From: Bacteroidales bacterium | GTDB lineage: Bacteria > Bacteroidota > Bacteroidia > Bacteroidales > ML635J-15 | Reading direction: 5' to 3' | Length of the DNA stretch: 11,078 nt | NCBI GenBank assembly: GCA_028696755.1 | Contig: JAQVGK010000061.1 | Location: 1-11,078 of the forward strand | Shown: in pieces, positions 8,003 through 11,078 of the stretch | Position numbering within the stretch: position 1 is the stretch's first letter | Layout: every line of letters starts with the position of its first letter | Made by a program: the position numbers and the translations under genes | Notes under the pieces: generated by a model | Database searches by the model: none | What the model was told of the DNA's origin: nothing | What the model saw: the letters and a program-made list of their open reading frames with translations, nothing else

Positions 8003-8824
8003 ATGACCGTAGCGGAAGTGTTTAAAATTGATGTTGATGCTGTTCTCGAAGAAAAGAATCCTAAGCTGGCCAAGAGAATGCCTCGTTTTATCAAGAGATA
8101 TTTAAAGAGGATTGTGCATCAGGAGGAGATAAATGCCTTTATGGTTAAAACCCCACATTTGCAAGGCATGGACTTTGTGAAAGCGACCATCGATTATATG
8201 GGTTTAAAGGTTGAGGCAGAGGGATTTGAAAATGTTCCCAGCGAAGGGCGTTTTGTTTTTGCTGCAAACCATCCATTAGGTGGATTAGAAAGCATTGTTC
8301 TTATGCAAATTGTAAGTCAAAAATTTACAGATTTTAGATTTGTGGTAAACGATATTCTAATGTTTTTGCGCCCACTTTCTTCGTTGTTTGTTCCTGTAAA
8401 CAAGCACGGTAGTCAATCGCGAAAAGCACTTGAGACAATTAACGAAATGTATGCCTCAGATTTTCAGCTTTTATATTTTCCAGCTGGATTAGTTTCTCGC
8501 AAAATTAATGGCGAAATTAAGGATCTAACATGGCAAAAAAGCTTTATTAGCAAAGCTGTTGAATATAAACGAGATGTAATTCCAGTTTATATTGCTGGTC
8601 GTAATTCCCTATTTTTCTACAATCTGGCTCGATTAAGGAAATTCTTTGGCATCAAGGCAAACATCGAAATGTTGTATCTTGTTGATGAGATGATGAAGCA
8701 AAAAGGCAATACTATTAAACTTATCTTTGGCAAACCTGTTTCATATACAAGTTTTGATAAGTCTAAAAATCCTGCTGAATGGGCTTCCTATTTGCGCGAT
8801 TTGACTTATTCTTTAAAAAAATAG
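8003..8824 (+). CDS. PlsC-type lysolipid O-acyltransferase (GlsA-like)
   Basis: Predicted membrane-associated acyltransferase of the PlsC/LPLAT superfamily that would esterify a hydroxyl of a lyso-lipid. The 273-residue protein has the acyltransferase core VFAANHPLGGLES (85-97) with His90, a second block containing RPLSSLFVPVNKHG (123-136), the FPAGLVSR block (159-166, in place of FPEGTRS) and VIPVYIAGRN (192-201). The normal HX4D motif is replaced by HPLGGLE, with an extra residue and Glu as the acid. NHPLGG variants are, from memory, typical of the OlsA/GlsA-like group beside GNAT N-acyltransferases. ATG 8003 is chosen; a TTG at 7997 would add two residues but sits closer to the promoter. 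The GNAT gene follows after 46 bases on the same strand. Substrate is inferred from that neighbour; it could also act on ordinary lysophospholipids. Confidence 0.85.
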   Translation: MTVAEVFKIDVDAVLEEKNPKLAKRMPRFIKRYLKRIVHQEEINAFMVKTPHLQGMDFVKATIDYMGLKVEAEGFENVPSEGRFVFAANHPLGGLESIVLMQIVSQKFTDFRFVVNDILMFLRPLSSLFVPVNKHGSQSRKALETINEMYASDFQLLYFPAGLVSRKINGEIKDLTWQKSFISKAVEYKRDVIPVYIAGRNSLFFYNLARLRKFFGIKANIEMLYLVDEMMKQKGNTIKLIFGKPVSYTSFDKSKNPAEWASYLRDLTYSLKK

Positions 8825-8845
8825 AACAAGACAGTAAGAATTTTG

Positions 8846-8853
8846 TAATTTTG
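8846..8853 (+). promoter_or_regulatory. TAnnTTTG -7 box in the gap before the GNAT gene
   Basis: TAATTTTG in the 46-base gap matches the -7 consensus exactly and lies 17 bases before ATG 8871. No TTTG or TTG is found at the expected -33 distance (about 8823), so it may be a weak internal promoter or chance in AT-rich DNA. Confidence 0.3.
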
Positions 8854-8870
8854 CAAAAAAATAAGATCAG

Positions 8871-9881
8871 ATGACGGTGATGAATCCGGTTATTCCGCCG
8901 GTAAAAAAGGAACTGCTTTTAGCTGAACTTACACGAGATAAAATGTTGCGTAAATCGAACTACGGCAACACCGAGATTTATGTGTTCAGTCATAAAGATT
9001 CACCAAATCTAATGCGCGAATTGGGACGACTGCGCGAGGTTACATTTCGCATGGCAGGTGGCGGAACAGGCAAGGAAATCGACCTCGACGAGTATGATGT
9101 TGCCGAGGATCCATATCTTCAGTTAATTGTTTGGGATCCAGACGAGAATGAAATCATTGGAGGATACAGATTTATTCTGGGAGAATCGGTTCTCGATGAT
9201 CCTGAAGGCAAGCTGGCAACTTCGCATTTGTTCGATTTTTCCGAAGAGTTTTTGAAAGATTACCTACCGTATACCATCGAGCTGGGACGTTCATTTGTAC
9301 AACCAAACTATCAATACGGTCGCAATGCCCGCAAAGGAATGTTTGCTCTCGATAATCTCTGGGATGGGCTTGGTGCTTTGATTGTTGAATATCCCGAGAT
9401 GAAATATTTCTTTGGTAAAGTTACAATGTATAAGCATTTTGACCTTAATGCTAGAAACTACATTTTGAGTTTCCTAAACCTATATTTTCCCGACAAAACC
9501 AAGCTTGTTGTTCCTAAAAATCCTGTCGATTTCCAATTCGAGAAAAACAGACTAATGTTTGTAGGAACAAATTACGATCAGGATTATCGGGTTTTAAATT
9601 CGAAAGTTAGAGATGCAAACGAAAAAATTCCACCACTTGTAAATGCCTACATGAACCTTTCGCCATCGATGATTACTTTCGGAACTGTCGAAAATGATGA
9701 GTTTGGTGGTGTTGAGGAGACCGGCATCCTGATAAATATTAAAGATATTTACACCTCTAAAAAAGATCGCCATATTAAAACCTACAAGCAACTTATTCGT
9801 ATGGCTCAAATCTTTCCGCGCACCCCAAAAATTTTCAATCTTAAGAATTGGAAAATAAAGAAGAAGAAAAAGAAGGGGTAG
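8871..9881 (+). CDS. OlsB/hemolysin-type GNAT N-acyltransferase (GlsB-like)
   Basis: Predicted GNAT-fold N-acyltransferase of the OlsB/'hemolysin' group (COG3176 type), which transfers a 3-hydroxyacyl chain from ACP to the amino group of an amino acid: ornithine in OlsB, glycine in Bacteroides GlsB. Recognisable blocks in the 336-residue product: LREVTFRMAGGGTGKEIDLDEYD (54-76), LQLIVWDPDENEIIGGYRFILG (83-104), the diagnostic ELGRSFVQPNY (137-147) and the GxxG-rich LWDGLGALI (163-171) followed by YFFGKVTMY (179-187). The C-terminus ends in a run of lysines (KIKKKKKKG), possibly for contact with acidic membrane or ACP. With the PlsC-like gene upstream it would complete a two-step N,O-diacyl aminolipid pathway. 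A second ATG at 8880 is possible. Family is secure; the amino-acid substrate is inferred. Confidence 0.85.
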   Translation: MTVMNPVIPPVKKELLLAELTRDKMLRKSNYGNTEIYVFSHKDSPNLMRELGRLREVTFRMAGGGTGKEIDLDEYDVAEDPYLQLIVWDPDENEIIGGYRFILGESVLDDPEGKLATSHLFDFSEEFLKDYLPYTIELGRSFVQPNYQYGRNARKGMFALDNLWDGLGALIVEYPEMKYFFGKVTMYKHFDLNARNYILSFLNLYFPDKTKLVVPKNPVDFQFEKNRLMFVGTNYDQDYRVLNSKVRDANEKIPPLVNAYMNLSPSMITFGTVENDEFGGVEETGILINIKDIYTSKKDRHIKTYKQLIRMAQIFPRTPKIFNLKNWKIKKKKKKG

Positions 9882-9913
9882 AAAATTATATCGATTTTTA
9901 ATTTCAATATATC

Positions 9914-10010
9914 TAGGTCAAATTCATCCTTCGACTTCATTTCGACACTTCGGTAAACTCAGTGCAGGCAAGCTCAATGCATCGCGCTCAGGAACCATGA
10001 ATTTGACCTA
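9914..10010. repeat. 14-base perfect inverted repeat enclosing CTTCGAC/CTCAG units
   Basis: TAGGTCAAATTCAT (9914-9927) and its exact complement ATGAATTTGACCTA (9997-10010) flank 69 bases. The inside contains CCTTCGACTTC, CACTTCGG...CTCAGTG and CGCTCAGG, which resemble the palindromic CTTCGAC-GCTCAG units that I know as dispersed intergenic repeats in many Bacteroidota genomes. The outer pair gives the element the outline of a small non-autonomous or REP-like element. There is no clear target-site duplication and no U-tract, so a terminator role is not obvious. Confidence 0.65.
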
Positions 10011-10060
10011 CAGTCAGCAATTTAAAACGCTCTATATTATTTCCATTTTCGAGGTAGTTT

Positions 10061-10100
10061 ATTGTTCACGATAACCGTGCCTAGTTTAACCCGGAACAAT
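10061..10100. repeat. 7-base inverted repeat with inner hairpin
   Basis: ATTGTTC (10061-10067) pairs with GAACAAT (10094-10100) across 26 bases. The left side also holds CACG-ATAAC-CGTG (10067-10079), a small alternative hairpin. The repeat is short, so chance cannot be excluded, but it abuts the next GC-rich repeat. Confidence 0.35.
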
Positions 10101-10240
10101 CATCGCGAGTCCCCACCCAAGTTTTGTGGCATAATGCGGGGATGACAGGTCGGGCTACACAAACGCAAAGTGAACTTGTCGTTCGCTTGCTTCGGTGGTT
10201 CGACAGCTTCGAGTACCTCAGCTACCGCACCAACCTCAGC
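10101..10240. repeat. Degenerate GC-rich palindromic repeat units
   Basis: The first part has CATC...TCCCC (10101-10114) facing GGGGATGAC (10138-10146), a common shape of dispersed Bacteroidota intergenic repeats. The second part, 10191-10240, contains CTTCGGTGGTTCGACAGC and CTTCGAGTACCTCAGCTACC, again related to the CTTCGAC/CTCAG units near 9930. Both are recognised by eye as repeat-like; copy number in the genome cannot be judged here. Confidence 0.4.
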
Positions 10241-10267
10241 ACAAGGCTAGCTCCAAGTTTTTTTTTT

Positions 10268-10361
10268 AACGCGAATTGACGAATTTTGCTGACGCCTATT
10301 TCCTAGTAAGGCGCCAGCAAAATTCGTGAATTCGCGTTCAAATTTGGCGGGCGTCAGCAAA
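10268..10361. repeat. 29-base near-perfect hairpin with a third partial arm
   Basis: The left arm (10268-10296, starting AACGCGAATT) and right arm (10310-10338, ending GAATTCGCGTT) are complementary at 27 of 29 positions around a 13-base loop. A run of ten T precedes the left arm and CAAATTT follows the right arm, so the stem may extend by a few A-T pairs. A further copy, GGCGTCAGCAAA (10350-10361), is an exact complement of the inner left arm (10285-10296), so two hairpins compete. There is no U-tract directly after the stem on either strand, which argues against a simple terminator. Confidence 0.8.
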
Positions 10362-10498
10362 CATTTTTTTAGTTAGTCTAACTTTTAAGTACGTCTTATT
10401 TGTTTATTCTCAAATTTAACAAATGCCTATCAATCAGTTGGTTACGTAAATCTGTCATTGGTAGCGGAGCGATTCGATCTGCTAGACCCTGCACAACC

Positions 10499-10526
10499 TG
10501 TTCTTACACTTCGATAAACCAGAACA
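10499..10526. repeat. Short hairpin, 6-base stem and 16-base loop
   Basis: TGTTCT (10499-10504) pairs with AGAACA (10521-10526). The loop contains ACACTTCGATAAACC, another degenerate CTTCGAC-type unit. It is weak alone but lies in series with the next hairpin. Confidence 0.3.
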
Positions 10527-10534
10527 AGCATTGC

Positions 10535-10585
10535 AACGCAAGAAAGTAACCCATCCGCCTTGCGTTTTCTGTTTTTCTGTTTTCA
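10535..10585 (+). terminator. Terminator-like hairpin with T-rich tail
   Basis: AACGCAAG (10535-10542) pairs perfectly with CTTGCGTT (10559-10566) across a 16-base loop, and the plus strand continues with TTCTGTTTTTCTGTTTTC. It could end a plus-strand transcript or insulate the gene at 10674. It lies about 650 bases past the nearest plus-strand gene, and the loop is large for a terminator, so a repeat origin is equally possible. Confidence 0.3.
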
Positions 10586-10641
10586 TCCCCAACAAAAAAC
10601 CTCATATTTTCTTTTTTCTTTCTCCCTTTATACTTTTTTAC

Positions 10642-10649
10642 TAACTTTA
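10642..10649 (+). promoter_or_regulatory. Candidate -7 box for the secreted protein gene
   Basis: TAACTTTA matches TAnnTTTG except for the last base and lies 24 bases before ATG 10674. The -33 position falls in a pyrimidine run without a clear TTTG. A weak purine stretch, AAAAAGAGA (10662-10670), precedes the ATG. Confidence 0.3.
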
Positions 10650-10673
10650 CAGTTTTCTATCAAAAAGAGATTG

Positions 10674-11078
10674 ATGAAATTATTTTTACTTATAACAGCT
10701 TTTCTTGGTGTTTCGTTGCTCAGTCTGGCACAAAATCTTGTTCCGAACGGGGGCTTCGAAAATGCCTGGACATGCCCATATACTTATAACACTCTGCCAA
10801 TTTCAAAACCTTATCCAGGTTGGATAAATCCAAATAAAGGCACGCCGGATCATTTACATGCATGTAGTGTTGGTGATGCCTGCGTACCATTTAATTTTGC
10901 GGGTTTTATGTTTCCGTCGGAGGGTTCTGGTTATGCGGGTATTATTCTTCGCGAGACCTTCGACGATTCTATAAAAATTTACGATGGCGTTTCGCGAGAA
11001 TATATTCAGGCCAAACTCGAAATGCCTTTAAAGAAAGATAAACTTTATTGCGTTAAATTATATTATGCAAATTCATCC
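10674..11078 (+). CDS. Secreted protein of the 'NLVPNGGFE' type, N-terminal part (runs off the window)
   Basis: The visible 135 codons begin with a signal peptide (MKLFLLITAFLGVSLLSLAQ; cleavage probably near residue 19). The mature protein starts NLVPNGGFENAWTCP, continues with PYPGWINPNKGTPDHLHAC (about 47-65), SEGSGYAGIIL (84-94) and SREYIQAKL (107-115). From family knowledge, this N-terminal pattern (N-L-V-P-N-x-S/G-F-E, a GW...GTPD...C block, SGxAYxG, REYI) is found in secreted or outer-membrane proteins of Bacteroidota that often end in an OmpA-like peptidoglycan-binding domain; its exact function is unknown to me. Four Cys (positions 34, 65, 71 and 127) are consistent with periplasmic disulfides. 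Whether an OmpA domain or sorting signal follows cannot be seen. Confidence 0.8.
   Translation, partial: MKLFLLITAFLGVSLLSLAQNLVPNGGFENAWTCPYTYNTLPISKPYPGWINPNKGTPDHLHACSVGDACVPFNFAGFMFPSEGSGYAGIILRETFDDSIKIYDGVSREYIQAKLEMPLKKDKLYCVKLYYANSS

Larger units (their letters stand above)
9882..10673. other. Repeat-rich intergenic region without a convincing gene
   Basis: About 790 bases between two plus-strand genes. I see no tRNA, rRNA or CRISPR pattern and no plausible gene; the longest ATG frame I noticed is 45 codons at 10142 and runs through repeat sequence. The stretch holds several inverted repeats (listed separately) and is locally richer in GC than its surroundings at about 10080-10340, which suggests inserted or dispersed repeat units. 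The last 100 bases are pyrimidine-rich and AT-rich, fitting a promoter region for the gene at 10674. Confidence 0.75.

Noticed and set aside
10142..10279. 45-codon open frame starting MTGRATQTQSELVV
   Set aside because: It reads through the GC-rich repeat units and ends inside the long hairpin. There is no ribosome-binding site or recognisable domain, so it is most likely a chance frame in repeat DNA.
10268..10338. Rho-independent terminator for the GNAT gene
   Set aside because: The stem is long and strong, but no U-tract follows on the plus strand and it lies almost 400 bases beyond the stop codon.
10460..10500. Possible tRNA-like segment (GGTAGCGGAGCGATTCGATC)
   Set aside because: No acceptor stem, anticodon arm or TTCGA loop in the right spacing could be built around it.
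9882..10673. CRISPR array or retron-like non-coding RNA in the intergenic gap
   Set aside because: The repeats are inverted and of different families, not evenly spaced direct repeats with spacers, and no cas, reverse transcriptase or effector gene is in the window.

Overview
The window looks like a chromosomal segment of a Bacteroidota bacterium, probably class Bacteroidia; I cannot place it lower. The reasons are the gene order of the division/cell-wall (dcw) cluster without murF between murE and mraY, an FtsI-type penicillin-binding protein with a C-terminal PASTA domain, a long MraY with an extra loop, promoters of the TAnnTTTG type, weak Shine-Dalgarno sequences, and a secreted 'NLVPNGGFE' protein at the right end. 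The DNA is AT-rich.

Positions 1-7822 (minus strand) hold the front of the dcw operon in transcription order: mraZ, rsmH (mraW), an ftsL-like gene, ftsI with PASTA, murE, mraY and murD. murD runs off the left edge. The genes overlap by 1-8 bases or are separated by 2-6 bases, so this is one tightly coupled transcription unit. It encodes the operon regulator, the 16S rRNA methyltransferase, two septal proteins, and the enzymes that add D-Glu (MurD) and meso-DAP (MurE) and make lipid I (MraY).

Positions 7823-8002 form a divergent control region. Upstream of mraZ are four direct repeats at an exact 10-base period, a good candidate for the MraZ operator, overlapping a likely mraZ promoter. A consensus Bacteroidota promoter faces the other way.

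Positions 8003-9881 (plus strand) encode a PlsC-type O-acyltransferase followed by an OlsB/hemolysin-type GNAT N-acyltransferase. Together they resemble the two-gene pathway for N,O-diacylated amino-acid lipids (glycine lipids, GlsA/GlsB, in Bacteroides).

Positions 9882-10673 are about 790 bases without a convincing gene. They are filled with inverted repeats, including a 14-base perfect pair, a 29-base near-perfect hairpin, and degenerate CTTCGAC/CTCAG palindromic units typical of dispersed intergenic repeats. A secreted protein gene starts at 10674 and leaves the window at the right edge.

I found no phage, CRISPR, transposase or defence gene. The most interesting parts are the regulatory repeats before mraZ, the aminolipid acyltransferase pair driven divergently from the dcw operon, and the repeat-rich intergenic stretch.
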